A program made the position numbers and the translations under genes. The notes beneath the pieces were generated by a model, which saw only the letters and a program-made list of their open reading frames with translations, did no database searches and was not told the origin of the DNA. Of a stretch of 64,000 nt of DNA, positions 47,401 through 59,700 are shown piece by piece; position 1 is the stretch's first letter, and every line of letters begins with the position of its first letter. Source of the DNA: Lycium barbarum (taxonomy: Eukaryota > Streptophyta > Magnoliopsida > Solanales > Solanaceae); the NCBI RefSeq assembly GCF_019175385.1, contig NC_083345.1, positions 7,975,205 to 8,039,204 on the forward strand. The letters are read 5' to 3'.

Positions 47401-48817
47401 GAAAATCAAGTAGCTGACCATCTCTCCAGACTTGAAGCTCCAGGGAGACCGAATGATGTGTTGAATATTGATGACACTTTCCCGGATGAAAGAGTCTTGG
47501 CAATATCAAATGATGTGGCACCATGGTATGCCAATATTGCCAATTATTTGGTAACTGGCATTGTTCCTGAAGATTTGAAGGCATATCAAAAGAAGAAATT
47601 CTTGAGAGATTGCCGATAGTATTATTGGGATGAGCCTTACTTATTCAGGACTTGTGCAAACAATATGATCAGAAGATGTGTGGCTGAATCTGAGGTGATG
47701 GATATTTTGAAGGCATGTCATGATTCTCCGGTTGGTGGGCATCACAGTGGAAATAGAACTGCAACCAAGGTGCTAGAGTGTGGCTACTATTGGCCAGCCA
47801 TCTATCGTGATGCGAATATGTTGGCACATTCTTGTGATAAATGCCAACGCCAGGGCACAATAGGTCGGAAGCATGAAACACCGATGAATTTTATGCTTGA
47901 GGTGGAGCTCTTTGATGTGTGGGACATTGATTTTATAGGGCCCTTTGTGAGCTCATATGGCCTGAAATATATTCTTGTTGCAGTGGATTATGTCTCCAAG
48001 TGGGTGGAGGCGATGGCCTTGCCTAACAATGATGGTAGGAGAGTCAATGCCTTTCTAAAAAAGAACATCTTTTACTAGATTTGGCACTCCTAGAGCTATT
48101 ATTAGTGATGGTGGTTCTCATTTCTGCAACAAACCATTCGCTGACCTTCTTGAAAAATATGGCGTGCATCACAGGGCTGCCACTCCATATCATCCTCAGA
48201 CGAGTGGTCAGGTTGAAGTCTCAAACAGAGAGATAAAAAGCATCTTGGCAAAGACGGTCAATGTGAATCGCACTGACTGGTCCAAAGAGTTGGATGATGC
48301 TCTATGGGCATATCGCATGGCGTTTAAAACGCCTATCGGGACTTCACCGTATAAGTTGGTATTTGGGAAGGCATGTCATTTTCCTATTGAACTTGAGCAT
48401 AAGGCCCTTTGGGCATTGAAAAAGCTGAACATGGATTGGCATGAAGAAGCAAAGCTGAGGTTGTTTCAAATCAACGAGATGGATGAATTTAGGTACAATG
48501 CCTATGAAAGTGCAACATTGTACAAGGAAAAGATGAAATACTATCATGACTTGAAGATCCTCAAAAGGGATTTTCAGCCAAAGGACTTGGTCTTGTTGTA
48601 CAATTCACACCTAAAGTTCTTTCAGGGCAAGCTAAAGTCTCGATGGTCCAGTCCTTTTGAAATCGCAAATGTTTCCCCAAATGGAAGTGTCATTGAGGTG
48701 AAAACCGAGGATGGCACTCGGACTTTTAAAGTGAATGCACAAAGAGTGAAGCATTACCATTGGTGTATTGATGATGGTAAGGTGGTTGATAGGTATCGTT
48801 TGAAACACGGTTCCTGA
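44431..48817 (+). pseudogene. Athila-like gag-pol remnant
   Basis: One reading frame from 44431 to about 48070, broken by stops at 45061, 46336, 46822, about 46843, about 46867 and 47617. An extra T at about 48071 then shifts it into the frame that ends at 48817. In order: C-terminal part of gag (to about 45060), aspartic protease (about 45270-45560), RT with the catalytic M-D-D at about 46650, RNase H (about 47060-47420), integrase zinc domain (about 47680-47860), and DDE core (about 47920-48250, including I-S-D-G-G after the frameshift). Integrase C-terminal sequence follows. Known role of the family: replication and integration of the retroelement. It cannot function here. Confidence 0.9.
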
Positions 48818-49193
48818 ACTCGAAATTGAGGTATCACGTCGAGCTGTGACGTTAAACCAAGCGCTTCTTGGGAGGAAACCCATGTGCATTTTCGAAATAT
48901 ATTTTTATTCAGTTGATTTTTGTTGTTGTGTTGTTTTAACGTTTGTTGATGTGTTGAGGAACCTAAGTGTTGAATCCAGAAATTTTCAGGACAGCAGTTA
49001 CACAACACACTCGACGAAACGTCGATCTGATCAACGAGACGTCGAATGCATCGTCAAGTGAATCGCATGAAAGATTGGTCACTGGAAATAATGGTAAATC
49101 AACGACAGGTTTTACGCTTCGTCGAATAGATCGACTGGCGTTCTTCTCTCTTTTTCATATATATTAAAAAAAAAAGTAAGGGGGTGTTCACTC

Positions 49194-49224
49194 GACGGAG
49201 CGTCGAATTAATCGACGCTCCGTC
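49194..49224. repeat. Perfect hairpin, 13-bp stem
   Basis: GACGGAGCGTCGA, a 5-base loop ATTAA, then TCGACGCTCCGTC. Confidence 0.95.
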
Positions 49225-49307
49225 CTTTTTACCATGACGGTTCAGAAACGTGGGTTTATAGCCCAAGTCCGTTCCACTGCTTCAAAATTTTTTATATAAC
49301 GTCTCTT

Positions 49308-49350
49308 TTTCTCTCTCTCTCTCTCCCTCTCTCTCTCGCTCTCTCCACCT
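49308..49350. repeat. CT microsatellite
   Basis: Pure to slightly interrupted CTCTCT tract. Confidence 0.9.
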
Positions 49351-50083
49351 CTCCCCTTCTCCATAACCGTTACCCCACCCATTCCCCCCTTTCCTTCACC
49401 ACCCCACAACCGCCACTTCCCCCCTGCCCTACTACTTTGTCCCTCTGTGTGTGTGCTTCTTCGGGTGTTTTTCCATTCTAAAGGGCTGAAATCATACTCA
49501 TTCTATTGTTAGGTATGTGACTTAATGGATTGTGTGCTCCCTTGTGTTGTTTGTTTTTGCATTCCATGGCTTGTGCTGCATATTTTTTATTGTTTTCATT
49601 GTTTTTGCATTATTTTGTTTTCGCCTGGGATGCTCATGTTTTTTTTGCTAGGGGTGGTTTGTTGGTTTGTTTGTGGTTGATTGGGTCATTGATCTTTAGC
49701 CGAGTCGGAGGGCATTACGACAAACACACCTCATTCATGAGATTGTTGTTGTTTTGCCTACCAACTGTTCGATGAAATGCCAAAGTATGGCATTGTGTGT
49801 CACGATGGCTTGGAGGGCATTACAACCGTTGAGTTGTTTTGCCCGCAAAGTGTTTTCCCTAGTCTAACCTAAGCCAACATGGGGTGAAGTCTGAGTAACC
49901 CCAAAATACGTGACGATTTGCACCTCGGCCAAAGAAGTGTAAAGAATCTGTAGTTTTAGCATGCGAAAACATTCGACGCTCAGTTCGACGGCCCGTCGAT
50001 TCAATCGACAGACAGTCCTACTCAACGTCGAATGAGCCTTATCAAAAGTTCTTAACAAAAACAACGTCGACGGTGGATTCGAC

Positions 50084-50240
50084 GACCCGTCGAATCGATC
50101 GACGGGGCGTCTTTTGCACTGTCTTTCAGTTGAAATTTCCAGTGGCTAATAAGAGATCGACGGCCCGTCGAATCGATCGACGGGGCGTCTTTCTCACCGT
50201 CTTTTAGTCGAAATTTCCAATGGCTAACAAGAGATTGATG
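50084..50240 (+). repeat. 78-bp tandem duplication with GTCGAATCGATCGAC core
   Basis: Two copies of CCCGTCGAATCGATCGACGG...GAAATTTCCAnTGGCTAA. Each copy contains the palindromic core TCGAATCGATCGA. Confidence 0.85.
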
Positions 50241-50426
50241 ATGAGATCGATGGCTTGTCGATCAATTCGACGGGAACTTCGATGCTCTGTCGATCTGTTC
50301 GACGACTCTTGTAGCACATCGACGGCCCACTGGCAGTTTTAACATTATCACATGTCTTGTACTTTTGTTTGATTCTGTGATGTTTCTATGGGTGTCTTAA
50401 CAATGAAGTGTGTTCTTTTCTCAAGT

Positions 50427-50681
50427 ATGCCTCCAAAGAATCCATTAAAGCGGGGTGGTGGTCCCAGAAAAGGCCGGGGTCGGGGTCAAAGAACCCTTAC
50501 TCTTAGGGATGAACCCTCTAACTATGAACGTCAAGCGGTAGTCCCAACGACTAGATCGAGGACACAGACCACCACGCCCCAAGCAGAGTCACCCACTTTA
50601 CTCTCCTCTCAGTCTACAGAGAGGACTTCATTCTCCACATCCGTTGATTGTAGCGATGCAACAACAGAACAACCAACCGCT
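50427..50681 (+). pseudogene. Athila-like ORF2, 5' part (interrupted by CACTA)
   Basis: 85 codons from ATG at 50427. A basic, Gly/Arg-rich N-terminus (R-G-G-G-P-R-K-G-R-G-R-G) is followed by a Ser/Thr/Pro-rich stretch. It ends with the target triplet GCT at 50679-50681, in frame with 61068 onward. See the 3' part for function. Confidence 0.8.
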
Positions 50682-50830
50682 CACTACAAAAAAATGCTTA
50701 AATTGCGGCGGTCTAATAGCGGGGGTCAGCTACAACCCCCGCAAATTTCATTAAATAGCGGGGGTTTACATGTCCGTCACCAATAAAAGAAACTAGCGGG
50801 GGTTTGGAACCTCCACCATCTGGGAAAAAA
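50682..50830. repeat. CACTA left terminus and subterminal repeats
   Basis: Terminal CACTAC followed by repeated TAGCGGGGGT and ACCCCCGC motifs, expected binding sites of the TNPA/TNP1-type protein (family knowledge). Confidence 0.85.
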
Positions 50831-52710
50831 ATAGCGCGAACTTTTCCCTCACTTTTTTTTTGGCTTGGCTCTTTTTTCTCTGAAACAAAAGTAAAAAAAA
50901 ACCCTCACTTCTTTTCTCAAAACCCTCTGTGTCTCAAACCTCCCTCTCTCACTAGTTTTTATTCCACAGGGATTGAAGGCATTGCTCTCTCAGAATACTC
51001 CTCTTTCCTCGTTTCTTCTTATAAAAATTTGACAAGTGAAGGTTTAAAAGTGTGCTGATTAAATAGAAGGTTGAAAGTGCAGAATTAAGTTGTGATTCAT
51101 CATGAGCGTAAGCTGAAGTTTTTGATCTCAAAGGTAAATTTTTGCTCAAAATTATCAATATTCTCAACATTCTACAAACAAAAGGGCACGCAACTTTTAG
51201 CTCAAATTTCTCAAAATTGATTTTTTTGTGTGAATTTTTCTAATGTAGATCTTTTCCACATAATTTGTAGATTTTTTCCTTGAAGGGCCCAGTTCTTTAG
51301 CAAGGAAAGAATTTCTTCCTCAATCAACAGGTATCTCTTCAATTATTTCTACAAATGGGTCTTTCATCTTTCCCATTTTTGGGTTTATGTAATCTGCAAT
51401 TATTTTTACAAATGGGTCCCCTTGAACGTGTTTGATTATTTGTGTCAATGAGTTGAATTTTCATACTACAGTATTAATGTGTTGATTTTGAAATGTAAGT
51501 TTAATTATTTCAAGAAAAAAACCAGTTTTTTGGGTTATTTATGTTTGAATGAGTTAAAATTTTATTAGTGTGATGAATTTGAAATGTAAGTTGTTTTTGC
51601 TTCATGTCTGAATGACTTTTGGTAAATGGTTGTGGTTCGTCCTTCTTGATATCTTTTTCAGTATATATTTCTTGCTCTTTAGTGTAATTCAAAAAGTAAA
51701 TTTAGTTTTTAAACTGCAATTAATCCATATGAAAATGCGATTAGTTAATGAATATGATGATGAAATTAGGGTTAATGAATATGATGATGAAATTAGTGAC
51801 GATTAGAAAATAGGATGATGGTTTTGATAGAGTTGCTAAGAGGAGTGGGAGAAATACAGAGGTTGAAAACTACAGAGGTGTGAAGAAACGTGACACCGAG
51901 TATGGCAAGGACTTCGCTGAGATTGCAGAAACGTGTGTCACATTGAATGTGTTTGATTGTTTGTATCAATGAATGAAATCTCTAGTACAGGATTAGTGTG
52001 ATGACTTTGCAATGTTAGTTGGTAATCTTCATAAAATGATTGAAAGTTCTACCATAATAAGAAACAATCCAGATTTGCTTTTATGTTTGATGTTTTTACC
52101 ATGTATTCAGCGGTTACATTCTGAAGCTTGGTGCACAATTATTATTAACAGCGGTTACACCATGTTTTTGCAATCATTTGTCGTATGAAATGTTAGTCAC
52201 AAATTTGAGTTTGGCTCAACTATGAGCATACACATCACTGCCATTTCCTGAAGCGGAGTTCATACAAAATTTATAAGGAAGCTAGAAGATACCATTTGGA
52301 TAAAGATATATATATACATTAAATTCTATACTCTCTTGCTTTCATCTAACAAAACTGAAAGCGGTTTGATGATGTTAGTCGTTTGTTGAAATAGTTTTAG
52401 TTGTAAGTCGAATATTGTATTTAGCGGTTTGATGATGTTGGTTAGCATTTACACATTAGGAGAATAAGATAGATTAAAATAGGTAGAATAATTGCAAGTA
52501 TTTATTTAATTTGCTGATTTGTCTCAAATCTTTCAGTACTTCGTGAAAACCTCAGTAATTGTTTCTTAAGGTGTTTGGTTATGTATGTTCTCTGTTAGAA
52601 TTCACTATTTTTTCATTTTCTATTATGTTCACTTATGCTAATAGGCAACTCATTTTCTTTCTCATGAATTCTTATAGGTGATATTGTTGCACACTAATCT
52701 AATATTTTTA
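50831..52710 (+). other. CACTA 5' noncoding region
   Basis: Between the subterminal repeats and the TNP2 start codon. No exon is supported. It probably contains the promoter, 5' leader and an intron of the transposase transcript, but I cannot place them. Confidence 0.45.
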
Positions 52711-55700
52711 ATGGATAAATCTTGGATTGGAATGCCAAGGAACACACCAGAGTATGTGATTGGTTTGAATCAATTTCTGAATTTTGCATTTAACAATGCA
52801 GCTATAGGAGATAAAATAAAATGTCCATGTCCTAAATGTGGTTCTAGGAAGTGGCAGACCAGAAAAATAGTGTTTAATCATTTGATTGACAAGCCGTTCC
52901 CTAAAACCTATGTCACTTGGTTTATGCACGGGGAAATGAATGTATTGCATAATTCCAGAAATAGAGAGGTCACTCAATATGTATCACCCACTGAAAATCC
53001 TGTAGAATTATTGATTAATGAAGCATTTGGGGGCTTAAGGCATGAGGGTGTTGATGTAGGTCCGTCACAAGTGGTGGGAGAAGAAGAAATGTTACATGAT
53101 ATGCCTGCTTCAAATAACAAAGATTTGTTTGAGTTGCTTGGAGATGGACGTCAAGAATTGTATGAAGGGTCTAAGTACTCAAAGTTGGAATTTTTATTAA
53201 AGCTTTATCACATAAAGTGTTTGTCTGGGTTAAGTGACAAGGGAATGACTATGATACTAGATCTACTCAAAGATGCATTTAAATTTGCAAAGATTCCTAA
53301 TTCTTTTTATGAGGCCAAGAAAACCATCAAGAAGTTGTGTCTTGATTATATCAAGATAGATGTTTGTCCAAATGATTGCATGTTGTACTGGGAAGATGAT
53401 GTTAATGCAGAAACATGCAAGTATTGTCACACTTCTAGATGGAAGCCCGAGAATGAGAGCAATAAAGATTATGCACCTACTACAAGTAAGAAACAAAAGA
53501 AGAAAAGAAAAAAGCCTGCAAAAATTTTGCGCTACTTTCCATTAAAACCAAGATTACAAAGATTATTCATGTGCTCTAAGATTGCTGAGCATATGAGCTG
53601 GCATGCGGAGGATAGTAACAAAGATGGAACCATAAGACATCCTAGAGATGGTGAGGCATGGAAGAGGTTTAATACAACTTTTCCTGAATTTGCTTCTGAT
53701 CCTCGAAATGTTCGATTAGGTCTAGCTAGTGATGGTTTCAATCCTTTTGGGACAATGAGTACTAATTATAGCATTTGGCCTGTGGTTTTGGTTCCATATA
53801 ACCTTCCTCCTTGGTTGTGTATGAAACAACCAAATTTCATCCTCTCAATGATCATTCCAGGTCCACGTACGGCAGGGAATAACATAGATGTATACCTACA
53901 ACCTCTTATTAAGGAGTTGAATGAGTTATGGAGGGAAGGTGTAGACACTTTTGATTCATCAAAGGATGAAATGTTTAGAATGCGAGCAGCTCTTATGTGG
54001 ATAGTCAGTGATTTTCCTGGACTTGATATCTTATCTGGTTGGAACACACATACTGGTCTTGCGTGCCCCTCTTGTAATTTTGACGCAGAACCTTGTCGAC
54101 TTCGTCATAGTAGAAAGTGGTGCTTTATTGGCCATCGTCGGTTTTTGGGAAGAAATCATAAATTTAGACTGATGAGGCATCGTTTTGATGGGAATGTCGA
54201 AGAGAGGACCCCTCCGAAGAAGTTATCAGGGTCAGACATCTTGCAACAAGTGAAAGATATCAGTGTCACATTTGGAAGACAAGCAGAATTGAGTGGTAAA
54301 AGGAAACGAAATGGGAAAGGGGGTGTTGGAGAAGGTGCAACTCAATAATGGAGAAAAAAAAGCATATTCTTCGATCTTCCATATTGGGAGTTTAACTCGT
54401 TGCGCCATAATTTAGATGTTATGCATATTGAAAAAAATGTGTTTGACAATATTATATACTCTTTGCTAAATGATAAAGAAAAATCAAAGGATCATGTTAA
54501 GGCTCGAAGAGATCTACAAGATATGGGTATAAGGCATGATCTTTGGCCGGATGAGAATGATGAATGTAGGCTTGGTGCATTTACAATTCCAAAGGAAAAG
54601 AAAGTGACCTTCCTCAAGACTTTAAAGAATATCTCTGTGCCAGATGGTTATTCAAGTAATATATCTCGTTGTGTTTATTTGGATCAGAAAAGGGTCTTTG
54701 GACTAAAAAGTCATGATTTTCACATCCTTATGGAACAATTGTTACCTATAGCAATTCGCAATGTGCTTCCAAACCAGGTTTTTGCCACTTTGGTAGAGCT
54801 TTCCTCCTTTTTTAGGCATCTTTGTTGGAAAAGCTTAACCCTCGCAGACCTTGAAAAGCTGCAAAATCGAATTGTGGAAACTTTGTGCCATCTAGAGATG
54901 TTGTTCCCTCCATCATTTTTTACTGTAATGGTTCATCTAACTATTCATCTAGTGGATGAAGTAATACAAGGTGGCCCGGTGCATTATCGATGGATGTATT
55001 TTGTTGAAAGGTAAAATATTTCTTATTCAAAATATTTTAATCGATCTTGTAATAGTATTTCAATGTAAATGCTTCTTCTAACACCTTATTATTTTGGTTA
55101 TAGATTGTTAGGTCATTTAAAGTCCCTTGTAGGGAACAGATCACAACCAGAAGGTTCCATAGCTGAAGGCTACATAGTTGAAGAAGCTCTAACTTTTTGT
55201 TCTCGTTATTTTGAGGGAATTGAGTCAAGGTTAAATCGACCTAAACGTGTAAATGATGAACCAAATTGTAATGAGGCTTCTGAAAAGTCATCTATGTTCC
55301 CCCAACAAGGTAAACCTGTTGGAGGCTCCACAACAGAACCATTGGCTTTTTTGGAGAAAACACAAGCTCCTCGATATGTGTTACTTAATTGCGCAACAGT
55401 GAAGCCATTTGTTGAGTAAGAAATTTAAATTGATTAGATTTATAAGAAACATTTAGAATAATTGTATTTAAATTGATTCATATAACACCTTTGTAGTGAA
55501 TTTAGACATCACATCAGAAGAAGTAGAGGCCGAAAACTTTCACCAACAGAGGTAGAGAGGAGAGTTAGTAAAGAGTTCCCTGATTGGTTTCCTAAGAGAG
55601 TAAGTGAATATTATTAGAATGTTTCCTGATTGGTTTCATAAGCTTTCTTGTATCAATTTATATTTCTAACAGAAATGTGTTGTCTATTTAGATAATGAAT

Positions 55701-56333
55701 CCGGATATAGCAGACACTATCTCCGATGATATGAAGTTCTTAGCACAAGGTCCGGCACAAGATGCAAGAAGATTCAGTGCTTATAACATTAATGGATTCA
55801 AATTTCGGACTTTGTCTAGAGAACAAGGATTAAAAACTCAAAATAGCGGAGTCTTTCTTGTCTCTGACACTTCTTGTGTTGCATCTAGTGCAGATAGGTA
55901 TGCAAGACAAGCAGACCTGCCATATTACGGGAGGTTGGAAGATATTATTGAGCTTAATTACTATGGCCGATTCAGGGTTGTTCTCTTCAAATGTCAGTGG
56001 GCTGACACTACTCGAAACAGAGGGTTCAAATCAGATGTTTGGAAGTTTAATTGTGTCAACTTCTCTAAATTGATTCACACTGGTGATCGTGAGGATGACG
56101 ATCCATATATTGAAGCATCACAAGCAAATATGGTTTATTATGTTGATGATGAAACTGATAAAGGATGGAGTGTGGCAGTACATCTAAAGCCAAGAGATTT
56201 GTTTGACATGGGAGAGGTTGATGAAGAGGAAATATACGAGAATGAACCATATCGACAACAAGAATTTGGACAATTTTTTGATGTTGATTACGAGAATATC
56301 CAAATTGCAATAGAGGAGCATATGACTGAATAG
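52711..56333 (+). pseudogene. TNP2-like CACTA transposase, one nonsense codon
   Basis: Four exons: join(52711..55010, 55104..55415, 55497..55599, 55692..56333), 1118 codons plus stop. All introns are GT..AG and the phases close. The N-terminal transposase-associated domain is at about residues 3-80 with C38-x-C40-x-x-C43. The Transposase_21 (TNP2) core is at about 250-480, including I-P-G-P. A DUF4218-type region spans about 640-770, and a DUF4216-type region lies in exon 4 (about 960-1050). The start chosen is the ATG before D-K-S-W-I, which begins the N-terminal domain; an in-frame ATG 33 bases upstream is less likely. The only break is TAA at 54346-54348 (codon 546), where the preceding Gln and following W-R-K suggest an original CAA. 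Known role: catalysis of CACTA excision and integration. Confidence 0.9.
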
Positions 56334-56753
56334 ATATATCATTACTTTTTTAGTTCCCTTCGTCACCTTTTTTTCCCGCTTGATTAGGAAAGTTTCGTTA
56401 GTGTTTTTTCTAGAACTTACTATCTTTTGGTTAATAAAGTTATCTTTATTCTTTATGGAATTTTTGAGTTGCTTGTTACTTGGGTTCTGCACAGGATTTA
56501 GAAAGTGTTTGACCAGCTGTTATATTGTGGATCTTACTATGTTCAAACATTTCTTTGAAAGTTCACTTTTTAACCATATTGGTTTCTTATTTTGATCTAG
56601 CTCAATTGCTATGGTGCACCTTTTTGATATAATTCTTGATCTTTCTCATTTATTACTATTTTCGGGAGCTATATTCAATCTTGACGTTTTGCTGTGGATC
56701 TGCTTACTAACTTCATTGCTTCCTGCTGTAGGATTTCTTATTGAATTGTAGAT
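56334..56753 (+). other. Intergenic region between the two CACTA genes
   Basis: T-rich sequence after the TNP2 stop. It must hold its 3' end and either a promoter or a spliced leader of the next gene. No clear signal was seen. Confidence 0.45.
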
Positions 56754-59700
56754 ATGCCAAGGTTCAAGCGTTTGCAGAAGAAGCAAAATTCAGTTCAGTC
56801 AGTATCTCAACCAGTTGCTGAATCAGGACCTTCTTTTCTTCAATCAACGCCATGCCTGCCAACGCATCCGACCATGTCAGTTCGGGCAACAACACATCTG
56901 GCCCCATCATTTCAGCCTACATCGCAGGCGACTCCAAAACCTCAGCCGGTATCACAACCGTCTCGATCAGTTCACTCAATATCCCATCCCGCTCCGATGG
57001 ATCAGGAAGCACCACAGCCGGCTTCAGCAGTTCACCCAGCATCACAGCCATCTCGGTCAGTTCACTCGACATCAAATTTGGCTTCGACAGATCAGGACTC
57101 ACCACAGCCAGCTCTGTCAGTTCACTCGACATCACATTTGGCTTCGACAGATCAGGACTCACCACAGCCAGCTCCAACAGTTCAGGCCGCATCCAAAAAA
57201 CGTTCTAGGTCGCATTGGATTGTAGACGCAATAGGTAAATACTTTTGACTATCAATACATATTCAACAGTCCCTTCTAAGTTGTTGTTCATCTCTTTCAT
57301 GGCTTCAACTGATCTGTGTTCTTATTATAGATTCAGAAGAAAATATCAGGAAACTTAAAGTGAAAGTTAATGAAGTGATCAATTTAACGTGTGAAGAACG
57401 TATTGTGGTTGATTTTGATTACTTGGATGAACCATTTGGAGATGGGCGCGGCCTTCTTTCACGCTTTTGTGGAATTTTGGCGTGTGACTGCTCTTTATTT
57501 CCAATCAACTTTGAGAAATGGTTAAGTTTACCTATTTCATACTTCAACCGCGTCTTCGATCAAATTATAAAGGTATAAGCTCTATATTATTACAACTATA
57601 TCACTGTTTCTTTTTTGGTGAGAAGCACAACTATATCAAATTATAAAGGTATAAGCTAACCAATGTTTTATTCTTGAAGCCCAAGTTCTTCTTTAGGACA
57701 ACCGAGTCAGTTGCAATGGGACATATCTATAAATCTATTGGAAAGAAGTGGGCTGCAAATAAAAATAACTTGTGGAGGACACATGAAGACCTGCTTAAAA
57801 GTAAAACTGAGATTATTGAAAGTGTGCCGGATGGGATTCCACGTGATCAATGGATTTCTTTTGTTGATTACCAATATAAAGATTCAACAAAGGTACTTAT
57901 GTAACTGCTTATACTACTCTTTCTAATTATATAATTATTTGTTTTTCTAATTGAGTTTCAAGTATATTTTTATAAGGCAATGCGTTTAAGAAATGCTGAA
58001 AATCGAAAGAAACAGACTATACCACACACAGGCGGCTCCAAAGCGAATGCTACGAGAAGGGCTGAAATGGTGAGTAAATTAACTTACTATGTAATTATTT
58101 TTATGTAGTAAATAATTCTTATTTGATTTTTATCTACAGATGGCTTAGACTGGACAAAGGCCTGGACGAGCACAAATATACCTTGCTACTCATAAGAATC
58201 AAGATGGAGTATATGTTAATGAAGCAGCAAAAGAAATATGCGTAAGTTTCCTTAGAATTCCATATCTTTGCTTTGTATCCTAAGTCCAAGTAATCAAGTT
58301 AAAGTTTTTCCATCTTATGGGATAAAAATTAATGAGCTCACATATTCTCCTTCATATTTAAAAGCCATGTCTCTTAAGTTCTGTCTTCTTTAATTTCAGG
58401 CATTCCTATTGGTTTATTTGTGACAACGAGTTTTGTATGTGTAGGAAAAAATTGAGTTAGCTTTAAGCCAAAGCACCATAGACGAGTCTCAAATTTCGCG
58501 AAATGATGCCGTCGGCAAGGTGCTAGGAGAAGAGCACTCTGGGAGGGTGAGGTGCTTGGGATTAGGACCTATCCCCAGTAAAGTTTTTAAACAAGCAAGA
58601 CCTCGTTTCAGTGGTATAAGTGCTTCAATCAGTGAAGGTTCATGTTCGTCCCAATGTCAACAGAACCATAAGCAAATGATGAATGCTCAGGAAAAAATGA
58701 TGAATGCTTTCAAGGCATATATGATAATGAAAGAAGGGACGATACCAGAACAGTTTGCGGGGTTCTTTGCTTCTTCTTCGGCGGTTTCTCCTACAACAGT
58801 AAGTAAAGTTCTTCATTTATTTTTCATTTAATTGGTCTGAAATTTTTTGGATTTGATTTCTCTTTCAAAAATGACGAGACTGCTGTTGCTGTTGCTGTTA
58901 CTGTATGTTTGTTTATTTTGTGTCCGGAAAAACAGTATCGGCATTCAGATGATCCAATTGTAATATGATGGTCCTTTCCTATCCACTGTTGGGATGTATG
59001 ATTCAACTGTGTACAATCCTTTCTCAATGCCTGCTTAAGGAAATCCAGTTTTTAGTGATTAAAAAAAAAAAAGGGATACTTCTCTTTGTGTCAATGAAGT
59101 CTGGTTTGTTGTGTAATAAATTGAAGCTGCATAAGAAACAAGCAAACAGAGAGTAAAATTTTAGAATTTTGGTAATTTAGTATTCGGTACGGTATTCAGG
59201 TGTAAAATTTCAGAAATATGGTATTCAGTTTCGGGTTCGGTACGAGATATTAATACCGTTTGGTATTTATCGAATACCGAATTATTTATTTAATAAAGTT
59301 CCATCCCTAATTGTAAAGCAAAATACTTAAGCATCTTGAGACGAAACCAAGGCTCACAAGCTTTGACACCCAAATGGATTAAAAGAACACTTGAGCAAGT
59401 GGTGCAGTATTTAGAAGATGATAGAAATGGTCATTTGTATGGGAAACATGTAGTTGCTGCTATTAAGAGAGTAAGGAGTCTTTAAGGTAAAGCTGAAGGG
59501 TCATATGCCATGAGAGAAGTGATCGGGAGTTTTGTTACTAAGCTTAGTTTTAGAGAAATGTGTGTTGTGCTTAAAGAACAGAGGGGTTGGAGACAAGTTA
59601 GAGATTTTTTTGCTTGGATGAAATTACAGGTGAGTTTGTTATTGGTGCTTTAAACTTTTACATTAAGCTAGATAAACCCCAGTTACATCATACTTGATAT

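Larger units (their letters stand above)
48818..50426 (+). other. Athila-like pol-ORF2 spacer, rich in TCGACG palindromes
   Basis: Noncoding. The start has GCGCTTCTTGGGAGGAAACC, a motif typical of the region after pol in this group. The spacer contains many TCGACG/CGTCGA motifs, one perfect 13-bp stem hairpin (49194-49224), a CT-rich microsatellite (about 49308-49350) and a 78-bp tandem duplication (about 50084-50240). Confidence 0.75.

Noticed and set aside
56815..57225. 136- and 118-codon frames overlapping exon 1 of the TNP1-like gene
   Set aside because: They are alternate readings of a DNA tandem repeat. Only the frame starting at 56754 splices in phase to the Transposase_24 exons.
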